Position numbers and translations under genes: made by a program
Shown: in pieces, positions 40,971-41,013 of the stretch
Numbering within the stretch: position 1 is the first letter of the stretch
Layout: the number at the start of each line of letters is the position of its first letter
Notes under the pieces: generated by a model
Seen by the model: the letters and a program-made list of their open reading frames with translations, nothing else
The model's database searches: none
Told to the model about the DNA's origin: nothing
Assembly: GCA_018268935.1 (NCBI GenBank)
Contig: JAFDVS010000080.1
Location: 32,499 to 73,511, forward strand
Reading direction: 5' to 3'
DNA: 41,013 bases
Origin: Acidobacteriota bacterium
GTDB lineage: Bacteria; Acidobacteriota; Terriglobia; Bryobacterales; Bryobacteraceae

Positions 40971-41013
40971 CCCGTTTCAGAGCCGCGCACGTGAGAGTCT
41001 GTGAAAAAACCTG
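40971..41013. repeat. Dispersed GAGCCGCG repeat with GTCTGTGAAAAA tail, cut by window end
   Basis: CCCGTTTCAGAGCCGCGCAC then GTGAGAGTCTGTG and AAAAAACCTG. It joins the core seen in copies at 15911 and 15949 with the tail seen in the copy at 15856, which shows that the full unit holds both parts. Confidence 0.8.

Overview
The window looks like a piece of an Acidobacteriota chromosome, most like the Solibacter/Bryobacter group. This rests on high GC, the choice of gene families (a very long Oar-like TonB receptor with a carboxypeptidase-regulatory N-terminus, a VWFA-related secreted protein, many secreted hydrolases) and a dispersed repeat built on GAGCCGCG..CGTGAG. No tRNA, rRNA, CRISPR array or intact insertion sequence was found.

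Layout. 1-2.5 kb: start of an NCS2 nucleobase permease, a secreted glycine-zipper protein and a divergent secreted nucleoside hydrolase (possible purine salvage), then the remains of a dual-specificity phosphatase gene. 2.5-8.7 kb: penicillin-acylase-type hydrolase, CorC/HlyC-type CBS membrane protein, a decayed hicA beside an intact hicB, a VOC protein, a GH113-like hydrolase and a possible gene remnant holding a palindrome. 8.7-19.4 kb: the most interesting stretch. It carries a 2-oxoacid:ferredoxin oxidoreductase (korA, korB) with a third large gene ending in an Fe-S domain, then two copies of a unit made of a 60-residue Cys/His protein and an ArsB/NhaD-type transporter. The second copy also has a CBS protein. 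ApbE and a stand-alone RnfB-like Fe-S protein follow. 19.4-23.6 kb: an intact hicBA pair, repeats and a TonB-dependent receptor. 23.6-28.3 kb (minus strand): a tight series of mutarotase-like protein, orphan gluconate-dehydrogenase subunit 3, folC, acyltransferase and amidohydrolase. 28.3-34.3 kb: a small secreted protein, then a minus-strand operon of VWA protein, esterase, acyl-CoA carboxylase beta subunit and a split AtuA; four of these genes are joined by 4-nt overlaps. 34.4-41 kb (plus strand): rpsA behind a near-consensus promoter, HU, HIT hydrolase, glycosyltransferase 2, a large TPR membrane protein and an FkbM methyltransferase, ending in another repeat copy.

How the genes may work together. 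The 8.7-19.4 kb block joins enzymes that reduce ferredoxin (KorAB), Fe-S electron carriers (the third Kor gene, RnfB), a flavinylation enzyme (ApbE) and two ion transporters. The 60-residue proteins match each other over their last 39 residues without gaps, with silent codon changes that show selection on the protein. I know no described family for them. A link between ferredoxin redox state and ion transport is inference from gene order only.
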